From: an uncultured SAR86 cluster bacterium
GTDB taxonomy: Bacteria > Pseudomonadota > Gammaproteobacteria > Magnimaribacterales > D2472
DNA length: 34,483 bases
Assembly (NCBI GenBank): GCA_905478015.1
Contig: CAJQGY010000056.1
Span: 1 to 34,483 of the forward strand
Direction of reading: 5' to 3'
The notes below the pieces were generated by a model, which saw nothing but the letters and a program-made list of their open reading frames with translations, made no database searches and was not told where the DNA came from. How positions within the stretch are numbered: the stretch's first letter is position 1; each line of letters starts with the position of its first letter. This document shows, in pieces, positions 1 to 8,528 of the stretch. The position numbers were made by a program, and so were the translations under genes.

Positions 1-1098
1 GAAGATCAAAAAAATGCTATCTTTGGACTAATATCTTCAAGTTTAAAATACGAAGACATTAAAGATGTTGATATAGTAATTGAAGCAGTATATGAAAATT
101 TAGAGCTTAAAACTTCAATTTTTAAAAGCTTGGACCAGCATGTAAATAAAGATGCAATCCTAGCATCTAATACTTCTGGACTTGATATAGACTCAATAGC
201 ACAAGCAACAGGTAGACCTGAAAAGGTAGTGGGTACTCACTTTTTTAGTCCTGCCAATATTATGAGACTCTTGGAGGTTGTAAGAGGCGATGCCTCTAGC
301 AACGAAACGCTTGCTACTGTAATGTCACTGGGGAAGAAGCTTAAGAAGGCATCTGTTGTATCATTAAATGCTCCTGGGTTTATTGGAAACAGAATGCTTT
401 CTGGATACACAACTCAAGCAAATATGCTTTTGTTAGAGGGCGCTCTACCTCACCAAGTTGATCAAGCCTTAGAGTCATTTGGTATGAGTATGGGGCCTTT
501 TAGAATGTTAGATTTGGTTGGCCTAGATTTAGGTTGGAGGGCTAGAAAACTGAGTGGAAAAGATGCTCCTCTGGCATCTAAAATTAATGATGAGTTATGC
601 GAACAAGGAAAATTCGGTCAAAAAAATAGTAAAGGTTTTTATAATTATAATGAAGGCTCTAGAGCACCAAATCCAGCTCCAGAGAATGAGGAAATTTATA
701 AAAAAGTTTCTGCTAATAATGGTTTTGAAAGAAGAGATATATCTGATGTAGAGATTGTAGACAGATGCATACTCTCATTGGTGAATGAGGGTGCACAAAT
801 ACTATCTGAAGGTGTGGCGCAGAGAGCAGTTGATATGGATGTTGTATATATAAATGGTTATGGCTTCCCTATATGGAGAGGTGGGCCAATGCATCATGCG
901 AATACCTTAGGTATTAAAGAAGTTGTTGAAAGGCTCAATAAATATAAAGAATTAACTAAAGATGTTTCATTCACACCATCAAAAATGCTCTTAGATCTTG
1001 CAGATAATGATGAAAAGCTTGTAAATGCACCTGAGGTTGGTAAAAGACAGGAAAAACTTGCCTTTAATAGCCCTAGCATTGGAAATAAAAACTTCTAG
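1..1098 (+). CDS. 3-hydroxyacyl-CoA dehydrogenase (multifunctional FadB/FadJ type), 5' end cut off
   Basis: The frame is open from base 1, so the start and the glycine-rich NAD-binding loop lie outside the window; 365 codons remain. The product oxidises 3-hydroxyacyl-CoA to 3-ketoacyl-CoA with NAD+ in fatty-acid beta-oxidation. Visible signatures are VIEAVYENLELK near residue 27, the stretch GTHFFSPANIMRLLEVV with the family's catalytic His (about residue 80) and Glu twelve residues later, GFIGNRML, and a second C-terminal 3HCDH domain ending in YGFPIWRGGPM. Two dehydrogenase-type C-terminal domains in tandem are typical of multifunctional proteins that also carry an N-terminal enoyl-CoA hydratase, so that domain is expected upstream but cannot be seen. 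The gene ends two bases before the convergent L,D-transpeptidase gene. Confidence 0.93.
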   Translation, partial: EDQKNAIFGLISSSLKYEDIKDVDIVIEAVYENLELKTSIFKSLDQHVNKDAILASNTSGLDIDSIAQATGRPEKVVGTHFFSPANIMRLLEVVRGDASSNETLATVMSLGKKLKKASVVSLNAPGFIGNRMLSGYTTQANMLLLEGALPHQVDQALESFGMSMGPFRMLDLVGLDLGWRARKLSGKDAPLASKINDELCEQGKFGQKNSKGFYNYNEGSRAPNPAPENEEIYKKVSANNGFERRDISDVEIVDRCILSLVNEGAQILSEGVAQRAVDMDVVYINGYGFPIWRGGPMHHANTLGIKEVVERLNKYKELTKDVSFTPSKMLLDLADNDEKLVNAPEVGKRQEKLAFNSPSIGNKNF

Positions 1099-1102
1099 TT
1101 TT
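1088..1102. terminator. small inverted repeat at a convergent junction, possible bidirectional terminator
   Basis: AAAACT, loop TCT, AGTTTT: a perfect 6-bp stem with A on the left and T on the right, so it reads as A-stem-T on both strands. It covers both stop codons (TAG at 1096-1098 and TTA at 1101-1103). The stem has little G+C, so strength is doubtful. Confidence 0.3.
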
Positions 1103-1637
1103 AAATTAAAATATTGACTTTTGTTCCTTTATTAACAATGTTATAAAGCTTTATAACATCATCATTGAACATTCTTATGCATCCATGAGATGCTTTAGTC
1201 CCTATAAGGCCTTCTTCTTGCGTCCCATGGATATAAATATATCTAGAATAAGAGTCTATTCCGGAGCCTGCGTTTTTACCTTGCTCCTCTCCTGTAAGCC
1301 ATAAAATTCTAGAGGTTACATAATCATTCTCTGTATCTATATGATCATGTATTACTTCTGCTTGCCTTTGTGTATTAATTCTTGATTTAAAAATTGTATT
1401 AACTTCCGCGCCTTCTCCAATCATAGATCGTATAGAGTGCATTCCAAGAGGTGTTTTGAATGAGTTGGCAGTACTTCCTTCACCATATGAAGAAGTTGAA
1501 ATAGCGTAACTATGCGTTCTTAATGAACCTTTGAGCACATAAAGCCTTTGCTCATTTATACTAATTTCTATAGATATATCATTGCTAAGGCCAAGTAAAG
1601 GCAATAATAAAATAGTTAGTAATCTAATCTTAGCCAT
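1101..1637 (-). CDS. L,D-transpeptidase (YkuD domain), exported
   Basis: A 178-residue protein with an N-terminal hydrophobic signal (about residues 4-17) followed by a YkuD catalytic domain. The signature YIHG...SHGCIRM is present with the nucleophilic cysteine at about residue 153. The family acts in the periplasm on peptidoglycan, either forming 3-3 cross-links or attaching outer-membrane lipoproteins to the wall; the sequence alone does not separate these. No LysM or other binding domain is visible, so it is a minimal catalytic unit. The ATG at 1635-1637 lies inside the end of lnt (22-base overlap), which suggests coupled translation. It is the last gene of the miaB-phoH-ybeY-corC-lnt run, an addition I do not associate with the usual cluster. 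Confidence 0.88.
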   Translation of the reverse strand: MAKIRLLTILLLPLLGLSNDISIEISINEQRLYVLKGSLRTHSYAISTSSYGEGSTANSFKTPLGMHSIRSMIGEGAEVNTIFKSRINTQRQAEVIHDHIDTENDYVTSRILWLTGEEQGKNAGSGIDSYSRYIYIHGTQEEGLIGTKASHGCIRMFNDDVIKLYNIVNKGTKVNILI

Positions 1638-3085
1638 AGATTAATTATAATTGAAATAATCACTGAGGATATGCCTAGAATATAAGAAAATAAATATCCA
1701 TATTTAGAAAAAAAGGATCTGTCATCAATAAAATCCAGGGAACCATTTAAAACACCCTTTTGCCCCTTTCCTAAAAAATCAACTATTGTTCCTTTATTAG
1801 ATATAATGGCTGAATATCCATCATTTGCTGCTCTTATAAGCCACTTATTATTTTCAGCAGCTCTAATTCTTGCAAGATCAAGATGATGATATGGGCCAAT
1901 TGAATTTCCAAACCAAGTATCATTAGATACATTTATGATAAATTTAGAACTTATGTTACTTTTTCTAACAGATTCACTAAACGCAATATCAAAACAAATT
2001 AAAGCGGAGTAGCTTATTTCGCTAAAAGCATCCAAATACATCGTATTTTGATCTATTGATCCTCTATTAACAGTTGACATGGGCATATCAAAGAAAGATA
2101 TAAGACCTCTTAAATACTGTTCAAAAGGTATAAATTCTCCAAAAGGCACTAGGTGTACCTTATTGTATTGAGATCCTTCAGTAGAATTAACGATTGAATT
2201 ATATAAATTACTATTTTTATAACTCCAGGCCCCCATAATCGTCTGTTTTGGTAATTTTTCTTGAAATTCCTTAAATCTTATATCTTCATATGCATATGGT
2301 AGCTCGGCCTCTGGAAGTACTATAAGTGTAGATTTTTCTGAGCTTTCTTTCGATAGCTTTAATATATTAGCTTCGATTTGATCAGAGTAACCTTGATTAT
2401 ATTTTTGAAACGGGTCTGTGGAAGGCTGGATGATAGTAAAGTCTAAATCTTGTCTTGGCTCAACATTAATTAAATTTTTATTAGGAAATGAGATTATGAA
2501 TGGCACTATGCAATAAATTAGAAGTAAACGATCTTTATTGCTCCATCTAGATGCAATCAATGCAGATGAAAGATAAATAATAAATGAACCGCCAAGGGCA
2601 CCAAAAATTGGATAAATACTTTGAGAGATAGTATCCAGCAGTGTGGCTCCTGAGATAAGCCATGGAATGCCATATAAAAGATAATTCATACTCACTTCAC
2701 TAAGCATCAATACGCTTGATATTAAGATTAAATTAATAATTTTATGTCTTTCAATATTTGAAATAAGTACTTTAGAAATAAAAAATAATGGGCCAGAGAA
2801 TGCTAGCGTTAATATAAGAACTAATAATATAAATACTATTAAAGATATTAATATGCTAGTTTGTCCGTAATAGTAAACACTTACTATTAACCAAGACATT
2901 CCTAAGCCCCAGTGGCCTAATGACCAATAAAAAAGTTTACTTATTCTTCTCTTGTTATTAAATATCAATTCCTTTATCAGATAGGCATATGAGAAAAATA
3001 TAAGGGGCTTGATTGAAAAGGGTGCAAATGAAAATATGCCAAGGATACCAAATAAGAATGGTGTAAGGCTTGTGCTAAGTTTCAT
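1616..3085 (-). CDS. lnt: Apolipoprotein N-acyltransferase
   Basis: Inner-membrane enzyme that adds the third acyl chain to the N-terminal cysteine of lipoproteins. The N-terminal half has several hydrophobic segments (to about residue 205), followed by a nitrilase-fold domain and a final membrane helix. The Glu-Lys-Cys triad is visible: LPEAELPY (Glu about 259), NKVHLVPFGE (Lys about 309) and ALICFDIAF (Cys about 364); VSNDTWFG also fits the family. An in-frame TTG one codon upstream (3088) could start the gene, but the ATG at 3083-3085 shares a base with the corC stop (TGATG on the minus strand), so I chose it; the product is 489 residues. It overlaps the L,D-transpeptidase gene by 22 bases. 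Confidence 0.95.
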   Translation of the reverse strand: MKLSTSLTPFLFGILGIFSFAPFSIKPLIFFSYAYLIKELIFNNKRRISKLFYWSLGHWGLGMSWLIVSVYYYGQTSILISLIVFILLVLILTLAFSGPLFFISKVLISNIERHKIINLILISSVLMLSEVSMNYLLYGIPWLISGATLLDTISQSIYPIFGALGGSFIIYLSSALIASRWSNKDRLLLIYCIVPFIISFPNKNLINVEPRQDLDFTIIQPSTDPFQKYNQGYSDQIEANILKLSKESSEKSTLIVLPEAELPYAYEDIRFKEFQEKLPKQTIMGAWSYKNSNLYNSIVNSTEGSQYNKVHLVPFGEFIPFEQYLRGLISFFDMPMSTVNRGSIDQNTMYLDAFSEISYSALICFDIAFSESVRKSNISSKFIINVSNDTWFGNSIGPYHHLDLARIRAAENNKWLIRAANDGYSAIISNKGTIVDFLGKGQKGVLNGSLDFIDDRSFFSKYGYLFSYILGISSVIISIIINLWLRLDY

Positions 3086-3939
3086 CAAGGTACTTTAATT
3101 GAGACCTTATTTATTTTCCTATCATCAGCATCAGAAACAATTATTGTTAAGCCATCTATCGTTATTTCATCACCTATTTTAGGTAGGACGCCTAAAAATG
3201 AAATAATAAATCCGCCTAAAGTTTCGGCATCTATACTCATTGGATCTAGGCTCATTTTAAAGAACTCAACAAAAACCTCTAATTCAACTTTCGCATCTGC
3301 AGCATAAAGACCATCTGATATCTTAATAATGTCATCTTCTTCAACATCATGTTCATCTTCAATCTCACCAACTAATTCTTCAAGAATATCCTCTATAGTG
3401 ACTAAACCAGAAATTGTTCCATACTCATCAATTACAATTGCTAAATGTGATCTGTCTTTTTTGAATTCTTCCAGCAAAGCGTCAGCTTTCTTCGTTTCTG
3501 GAACAATATTGGGTACACGAAGCATTTCACCTATTTCAAAATTATCATTTCCGTTAACTATTTTTGGTAAAATGTCTTTAGCTAGCAGAATGCCGGCAAC
3601 CTCGTCTCTTTCTGTTCCTAAGACCGGATATCTAGAGTGTCCAGAGTCAATTATTCTATCAATGATGACATTCGTTTCTTCGTTAACGGTTACCGTAACC
3701 ATATCCACCTTCGGCACCATAATTTCTTTAACAGTGGTTGATCCCAATCTAATAGCTTTATTTGCAATAGATTCCGCTTCTTTATCAATGATATTTTGGT
3801 CAACGGCATCTTTTAGAAAGTCAGCAACTTCAGCAACAGTTTGAGTTTTTATAAAAAATGGATTTCTAAAGTATTTTTTTAGTCTAGCAATAATTCCCGA
3901 CGGAGGCTGGGATTCTTCTTTATCTAATTGTTGATTCAT
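3085..3939 (-). CDS. corC: CorC/HlyC-type CBS-pair protein (YbeX)
   Basis: A 284-residue soluble protein with a paired CBS domain (about residues 65-190; EIMVPKVDMVTV opens the first repeat and YGTISGLVTIEDILEELVGE closes the second) and a C-terminal CorC_HlyC domain (from about 205, TLGGFIISFLGVLPKIGD). There is no N-terminal DUF21 membrane domain, so this is the short cytosolic CorC/YbeX form. The name comes from a proposed link to magnesium/cobalt efflux; its place between ybeY and lnt matches the classical ybeZ-ybeY-ybeX-lnt cluster, where a role in ribosome or RNA homeostasis has also been proposed. Seven bases separate it from ybeY, and its stop shares a base with the lnt start. Confidence 0.92.
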   Translation of the reverse strand: MNQQLDKEESQPPSGIIARLKKYFRNPFFIKTQTVAEVADFLKDAVDQNIIDKEAESIANKAIRLGSTTVKEIMVPKVDMVTVTVNEETNVIIDRIIDSGHSRYPVLGTERDEVAGILLAKDILPKIVNGNDNFEIGEMLRVPNIVPETKKADALLEEFKKDRSHLAIVIDEYGTISGLVTIEDILEELVGEIEDEHDVEEDDIIKISDGLYAADAKVELEVFVEFFKMSLDPMSIDAETLGGFIISFLGVLPKIGDEITIDGLTIIVSDADDRKINKVSIKVP

Positions 3940-3946
3940 TCGTTTA

Positions 3947-4396
3947 TTATAGGTATGGGTTTTTTATTTTCTGTTCGTCTAATATTAAAATTTCTTTTTC
4001 TTCCATGATAGATGCCTCAGCTTCATTCTCATGGTTATAGCCTAGTATATGATATAAACCGTGAGCAAGCATGTGCATTAGATGATCGCTTATATTTTTT
4101 CCTTGCTTAACTGCCTCAACTTCTACAAATTCATAACTTATAGCAATATCACCAAGGCTATTAGTTACGTTCTTTGAAATATCATCATTAGTGAACGAGA
4201 GTACATTAGTTGGACTATCTTTGCCTCTAAAAATTTTGTTTAGTTCGGCTATTTCTTTATTTGTTACTATTTTCAAGTTTACTGATGATAATTTACTACC
4301 TTCTTTATTGAGAATATTGCTAGCAATAATAGAAAGCTTATCTCTGACCTCCGAGGAGAGCTTGGCATATGTATCGTTAATATTAAGTGAGTTCAA
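3947..4396 (-). CDS. ybeY: Endoribonuclease / rRNA maturation factor YbeY
   Basis: A 149-residue UPF0054 protein, a metal-dependent RNase acting in 16S rRNA 3'-end processing and ribosome quality control. The metal site HGxxHxxGxxH is present as AHGLYHILGYNHE, with Asn where the family usually has Asp before the last His. The upstream conserved block FRGKDSPTNVLSF (with the conserved Arg) is intact. The start is TTG at 4394-4396 and overlaps the phoH stop as TTGA, a four-base coupling overlap; no ATG lies nearby, so TTG is supported by position. Confidence 0.93.
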   Translation of the reverse strand: MNSLNINDTYAKLSSEVRDKLSIIASNILNKEGSKLSSVNLKIVTNKEIAELNKIFRGKDSPTNVLSFTNDDISKNVTNSLGDIAISYEFVEVEAVKQGKNISDHLMHMLAHGLYHILGYNHENEAEASIMEEKEILILDEQKIKNPYL

Positions 4397-5379
4397 CTTG
4401 TAATTTTTTGCTCAAATTTTTCATAAGCATCAATAATTTTTCTAACAAGAGGGTGCCTAACTACATCGCTTGATTGGAATTGGATTACTCCTATTTCCTT
4501 CACTCCCTCCATAACTCCCATTACATGATGAAGTCCTGACACGGAATGTTTTGGAAGATCTATTTGTGTTAGGTCACCATTAATTACTGCCTTTGAACCA
4601 AATCCCATTCTTGTTAGAACCATTTTCATTTGATCCTGAGTGGTGTTTTGACTTTCATCCATGATAATAAAGCAATTATTCAAAGTTCTTCCTCTTAAAT
4701 AAGCAAGAGGTGCAACTTCAATTATTTCTTTTTCAATAAGCTTATTAACTCTTTCCATTCCAAGCATTTCGTATAATGCATCGTAAAGTGGTCTTAAATA
4801 AGGATCAACTTTCTGAGAAAGATCTCCAGGAAGAAAGCCCAGCTTCTCGCCAGCTTCAACAGCCGGTCTGATGAGAACTATTCTCTTTACCTTCTCGTTT
4901 AACAAGGCATCCACTGCACAAGCTACTGCTAAAAACGTCTTGCCTGTTCCAGCTGGCCCAACTCCGAAAATAAGCTCCTTGGAGAATATCTTTTTTATAT
5001 ATTCTTGTTGATTTTTTCCTCTTGCCTTAATTGTCTTTCTTGGTGTTTTAATTTCAATATTTGAAAAAGCATTGAATGATGTTTCCTGCCCAATGCTAAG
5101 ATTTAAATGAGATTGGACACACAAATGGACTGATTCTTTGCTTAACTCAATACTTTTATTGGTGAGATTGTATAAATCAAGAATTGCATTAGATGCGTGC
5201 TTAACATTTTTACTCTGGCCCTGAATTTTTAATTCATCACCTTTATGGAAAATTTTAACTTCAAAGGTTTTCTCAACAAGCTTTAAATTTCCATTTAGCT
5301 CGCCTACAAAAGCGGCTATTCTTGCGGCGCTAGAGGGTTCAAGGGAAATATTTTTTAGGTAATTTTGATTATCTTGCAT
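4393..5379 (-). CDS. phoH: PhoH-like ATPase (YbeZ)
   Basis: A 328-residue P-loop ATPase of the PhoH family, cytosolic. Walker A is GVGPAGTGKTF (about residues 139-149) and Walker B is FIIMDESQN (about 237-245). The N-terminal 130 residues form a small basic domain of the type seen in YbeZ. In gammaproteobacteria YbeZ is encoded next to YbeY and is thought to work with it on RNA or the ribosome; the four-base overlap with ybeY here fits. ATG at 5377-5379 is used; 18 bases separate it from the miaB stop. Confidence 0.94.
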   Translation of the reverse strand: MQDNQNYLKNISLEPSSAARIAAFVGELNGNLKLVEKTFEVKIFHKGDELKIQGQSKNVKHASNAILDLYNLTNKSIELSKESVHLCVQSHLNLSIGQETSFNAFSNIEIKTPRKTIKARGKNQQEYIKKIFSKELIFGVGPAGTGKTFLAVACAVDALLNEKVKRIVLIRPAVEAGEKLGFLPGDLSQKVDPYLRPLYDALYEMLGMERVNKLIEKEIIEVAPLAYLRGRTLNNCFIIMDESQNTTQDQMKMVLTRMGFGSKAVINGDLTQIDLPKHSVSGLHHVMGVMEGVKEIGVIQFQSSDVVRHPLVRKIIDAYEKFEQKITS

Positions 5380-5397
5380 TAATTTTTAATTTTACAC

Positions 5398-6726
5398 TCA
5401 ATTGTCATGTATTGAACCTAATAAAGAGTTTGCAAGTGCTTTTTCAATCTTTATATCTACAAGATTTCCTATAAGATCTGTTTTAGTAAAATCAAAATTT
5501 ACCACCCTATTACACTCTGTTCTAGCCTGAAGTTGATCGGGGCTTTTTTTAGCAATTCCAGTAACGAGACATCTCTCAATACCACCTTGCATTTGCACGC
5601 TATGATTTTTATGAAAGGAATTTAAGGTAGATTGAAGAATGCTTAGCCTTTCTTTCTTCTCACTTAGGCTAACAGGATCACTTAATTTTGTTGCAGGTGT
5701 TCCTGGTCTCGGAGAATATATAAAGCTAAATGATGAATCAAATTTTATTAGATTTACTAACTCCATTGTAAGTTCAAAATCTTTGCTTGTTTCTCCTGGA
5801 AATCCAACAATAAAATCTGATGAGACTCTTAAATCAGGTCTTGTATTCTTAATTCTATTTACAACATCGACGAAGAGTTCAGTTGTATAGTTTCTTTTCA
5901 TTTTTTGAAGAATTGAGTTAGACCCTGATTGAACTGGTAGATGAAGTTGGCTAACTAATTGGGGAACTGACTTATAAACATCAATAAGGTCATCAGTCAT
6001 ATCAAGGGGATGAGATGTTGTATATCGAATTCTTTTTACTCCATCTATATGACTAGAAATCTCAATAAGGTCTGATAGTCTCAGCATCCTTCCGTTTAAT
6101 GGCATTATGTATGAGTTAACATTTTGCCCAATAAAAGTTATTTCTGAGACGCCTTGCTCAACTAGCCTAGCAATCTCATCAAAAATTTGTTCTGGCTTTC
6201 TGCTAACCTCATCGCCTCTTGTATAAGGAACAACACAGAAAGAGCAATATTTTGAACAGCCTTCCATAATAGAAACAAAGCTTGATGGGCCTGATGATGA
6301 GGGGGAGGGCAGTGAATCAAACTTTTCTTCTATTGGGAATGTTATATCAATTGCTTTTATGCCACTTTCTTTTTTAATATCTAGTAAATCAGGCACTTTA
6401 TGGAGAGTTTGTGGGCCATATATTAAATCAACATAAGGAGCTCTTTTCATAATATTCTTGCCTTCTTGGGTGGCAACACATCCTCCAACACCAATCTTTA
6501 GATTAGGGTTTTTTTCTTTTAGCTTCCTTAGTCTGCCTAAATCTGAATAGACCTTTGCTTCAGCCTTCTCTCTAATTGAGCATGTATTAAGCAAAACGAT
6601 ATCTGCTTCTTCTGGGCTATCGGTAACCGTGACATTTTTTTTATCTTTCAATATGTCAATAGTCTTCTCAGAGTCATATTCATTCATTTGACATCCGAAG
6701 GTTTTAATATAAAGTTTTGTTCCCAT
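5398..6726 (-). CDS. miaB: tRNA-2-methylthio-N6-dimethylallyladenosine synthase
   Basis: Radical-SAM methylthiotransferase that adds a methylthio group to i6A37 of tRNAs reading UNN codons. Order of domains: N-terminal UPF0004 domain with three cluster cysteines (C12 in FGCQMNEYDSE, C49, C83), radical-SAM core with CSKYCSFC (C157, C161, C164), and a C-terminal TRAM domain. The length of 442 residues is close to the family norm. ATG at 6724-6726 begins MGTKLYIKTFGCQMN, with no room upstream: the divergent DUF1820 gene starts 13 bases away, so the promoter must overlap one of the two coding regions. Confidence 0.96.
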   Translation of the reverse strand: MGTKLYIKTFGCQMNEYDSEKTIDILKDKKNVTVTDSPEEADIVLLNTCSIREKAEAKVYSDLGRLRKLKEKNPNLKIGVGGCVATQEGKNIMKRAPYVDLIYGPQTLHKVPDLLDIKKESGIKAIDITFPIEEKFDSLPSPSSSGPSSFVSIMEGCSKYCSFCVVPYTRGDEVSRKPEQIFDEIARLVEQGVSEITFIGQNVNSYIMPLNGRMLRLSDLIEISSHIDGVKRIRYTTSHPLDMTDDLIDVYKSVPQLVSQLHLPVQSGSNSILQKMKRNYTTELFVDVVNRIKNTRPDLRVSSDFIVGFPGETSKDFELTMELVNLIKFDSSFSFIYSPRPGTPATKLSDPVSLSEKKERLSILQSTLNSFHKNHSVQMQGGIERCLVTGIAKKSPDQLQARTECNRVVNFDFTKTDLIGNLVDIKIEKALANSLLGSIHDN

Positions 6727-6739
6727 ATAATTAAGTATT

Positions 6740-7060
6740 ATGAATATGAAAAGTGTTTACAAGATAATTTTTATTCAACTTGGTGAAATTTACGAAGTTT
6801 TTGCTAAACAAATTTATCAAAGTGATATGTACGGCTTCATCGAGGTTGAGGAGTATATATTTAATAAGGATAAACAGCTAGTGGTTGATCCTTCTTCAGA
6901 GAAACTAAAAAAAGAATTTGCTAAAGTTGAAAGGAGTTATATTCCTATGAATGCTATCTTGAGAATAGATGAGGTTAGAGAAACCGGCGAGGCAAAAATA
7001 AAAGAAAATAAAGATAGGGTAAGTCCCTTCCCTTTAAATATTCAACCTGCGAATAAATAG
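6740..7060 (+). CDS. DUF1820 family protein
   Basis: A 106-residue hydrophilic protein with no signal peptide or membrane segment. It resembles the short DUF1820 family of gammaproteobacteria: VYKIIFIQLGEIYEVFAK, then YGFIEVEEYIF, LVVDPSSEKLK and SYIPMNAILRIDEV. The function is unknown. The family is often found next to miaB, as here (divergent, 13 bases between starts). A second ATG six bases downstream (6746) is an equally possible start. It stands alone between two minus-strand transcription units and stops two bases before the orn stop codon. Confidence 0.85.
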   Translation: MNMKSVYKIIFIQLGEIYEVFAKQIYQSDMYGFIEVEEYIFNKDKQLVVDPSSEKLKKEFAKVERSYIPMNAILRIDEVRETGEAKIKENKDRVSPFPLNIQPANK

Positions 7061-7079
7061 TTTTACTGATCAGGTAAAA
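7061..7079. repeat. imperfect palindrome at the DUF1820/orn convergent junction
   Basis: TTTTAC ... GTAAAA arms around the central palindrome CTGATCAG (7066-7073). It covers the last codons and stop of orn and directly follows the DUF1820 stop. The T-first, A-last orientation is the reverse of an intrinsic terminator, so I annotate it only as a repeat. Confidence 0.4.
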
Positions 7080-7614
7080 ATAAATCTTTATAAAATAAAA
7101 GCTCCCCTACAGATTCTTTTATATCACCCATGGCTCTATGAGAGCCGTTCTTCTCATAAACCTGAGCTCCATTCATCCATCTAACTGCTGCTTCTTTAAA
7201 GGAGGAGACATCTATATGTCTATAGTTAAAGTATTCTTCTAGCCTTGGCATGTATTTGATAAGAAATCTTCTGTCATGTGAAACTGTATTTCCACACATT
7301 GGAGATTGCTTGTGGCCAACATATTTTGAGATAAATTCTAATGTTTCAATTTCAGCCATTTGCATGGTGATATTACTTTTCTTTACTTCTTCAATTAAAC
7401 CAGATGAGCCATGTTGGTTTTGATTCCAGTCATCCATTTCATCCAATAAAGAGTTCGGTTGATTGATGATGAGATTTGGTCCCTCGGCTATAATGTTTAG
7501 CTGGGAATCTGTAATCAAAGTAGCTATTTCTATAATTTTTTCTTTATTCGGATCAAGGCCTGTCATCTCTAGGTCAATCCAAATTAAATTATCTCTTGAT
7601 TGTAATGTTTTCAT
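7063..7614 (-). CDS. orn: Oligoribonuclease (DEDDh 3'-5' exonuclease)
   Basis: A 183-residue exonuclease that degrades di- and oligoribonucleotides, including pGpG, to mononucleotides. DEDDh residues are visible: IWIDLEMTGLD (first Asp and Glu, about residues 13 and 15), GNTVSHDRRFL (second Asp) and SHRAMGDIKES (His and last Asp). ATG at 7612-7614 is used. It is divergent from rsgA with 41 bases between the starts, the same orn/rsgA arrangement as in Pseudomonas and E. coli. A purine-rich AAGGAGAG lies about 15 bases upstream on its strand, which is rather far for a ribosome binding site. Confidence 0.96.
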   Translation of the reverse strand: MKTLQSRDNLIWIDLEMTGLDPNKEKIIEIATLITDSQLNIIAEGPNLIINQPNSLLDEMDDWNQNQHGSSGLIEEVKKSNITMQMAEIETLEFISKYVGHKQSPMCGNTVSHDRRFLIKYMPRLEEYFNYRHIDVSSFKEAAVRWMNGAQVYEKNGSHRAMGDIKESVGELLFYKDLFLPDQ

Positions 7615-7655
7615 ACCTTTTTATATTCTCTCCTTTGGTGTATTTTGTGCTTTAT

Positions 7656-8528
7656 ATGGAAAAAGTTCAAACTGGAATTGTAATAGAATTCTACTCTAAC
7701 ACCTGTCTTGTAAAAGTTGGAAAAGAATTAATTCCCTGTATTGCAATAAAAGATGTTGTTGTGGGGGATATAGTTAGCATTGAAAGGATATCTGATAGTA
7801 AAGAAAAAAAAGCAAAAATTGTTTCCAGAAAGAAAAGAGTTTCACTTTTATCAAGAAGAGCAAAACAAAAAAATAAAGCTATTGCTGCTAATGTTTCCCA
7901 TATTGGCATATTAGTCACAGAGGAGCCGAAAACATCATATGAGTTTGTTGATAAATGGCTTCTCACTGCTAACTTATCAGGAATCTTGCCATTTATAATT
8001 GAGAATAAAGTAGACTTAAATTCATCTGATGAGTTTAAAGAAAAAATTAAAGTATATTCTGATCTAGGAATAAAAATTATAAGTATCTCAGCAAAAGAAA
8101 GAACTAACCTAAAAAAATTAATAGAATATCTTGATAATAAGAAAATTATATTTGTTGGCAACTCTGGTGCAGGCAAGTCAACATTAACATCAGCTCTAAT
8201 TAATAAAAACATTAAAACATCAGCTCTTTCAAATAACCAAGGGGTTCATACAACCTCGGTCTCTACTATGTATGAAATAAATATGAATACTCATATTATT
8301 GATTCACCAGGGGTAAGGGACCTGCCAATAAGTGGCTGGGAAAAAGACAATATTATTAAAGGCTTTGATGAAATTTTTGAGCTGTCTAAATATTGTAAAT
8401 TTAGAAATTGTAAGCACTTAAAGGATAAGGGCTGCGCAGTAGTTGAAAATCTAAAAATACATAAAATTAATACAACACGATACAATAACTTTATTAAATT
8501 TAGAGATGAGGAGCTTAATGAAGAATAG
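7656..8528 (+). CDS. rsgA: Ribosome small-subunit-dependent GTPase RsgA
   Basis: A circularly permuted GTPase that helps late maturation of the 30S subunit. Motif order is permuted as expected: G4 ENKVDL, G5 ISAKE, then G1 FVGNSGAGKSTL, the G2 threonine region GVHTTS, and G3 IDSPGVRDLP. A zinc-binding segment CKFRNCKHLKDKGC (C-X4-C-X-H-X5-C) follows, and an OB-like domain precedes the GTPase. The frame is open 20 codons further upstream, but that part is a hydrophobic run unlike RsgA and would overlap orn; the ATG at 7656 starts MEKVQTGIVIEFYSN, giving 290 residues. It overlaps ubiE by 11 bases and is the first gene of the ubi-tat run. Confidence 0.94.
   Translation: MEKVQTGIVIEFYSNTCLVKVGKELIPCIAIKDVVVGDIVSIERISDSKEKKAKIVSRKKRVSLLSRRAKQKNKAIAANVSHIGILVTEEPKTSYEFVDKWLLTANLSGILPFIIENKVDLNSSDEFKEKIKVYSDLGIKIISISAKERTNLKKLIEYLDNKKIIFVGNSGAGKSTLTSALINKNIKTSALSNNQGVHTTSVSTMYEINMNTHIIDSPGVRDLPISGWEKDNIIKGFDEIFELSKYCKFRNCKHLKDKGCAVVENLKIHKINTTRYNNFIKFRDEELNEE

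Noticed and set aside
3329-3844. A 171-codon open frame on the plus strand opposite corC
   Set aside because: It is serine- and isoleucine-rich, matches nothing, and is the mirror of the corC frame; corC shows clear CBS and CorC domains.
7061-7079. Intrinsic terminator between DUF1820 and orn
   Set aside because: The palindrome is real, but the arms run T-first and A-last and no T-run follows, so it is listed as a repeat only.
7596-7655. A 20-codon N-terminal extension of RsgA that looks like a membrane helix
   Set aside because: RsgA is cytosolic, the extension overlaps the orn start, and the family N-terminus aligns from the ATG at 7656.
7691-8212. A 173-codon open frame on the minus strand opposite rsgA
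   Set aside because: rsgA on the other strand has all its GTPase motifs; the antisense frame has none and no ribosome binding site.
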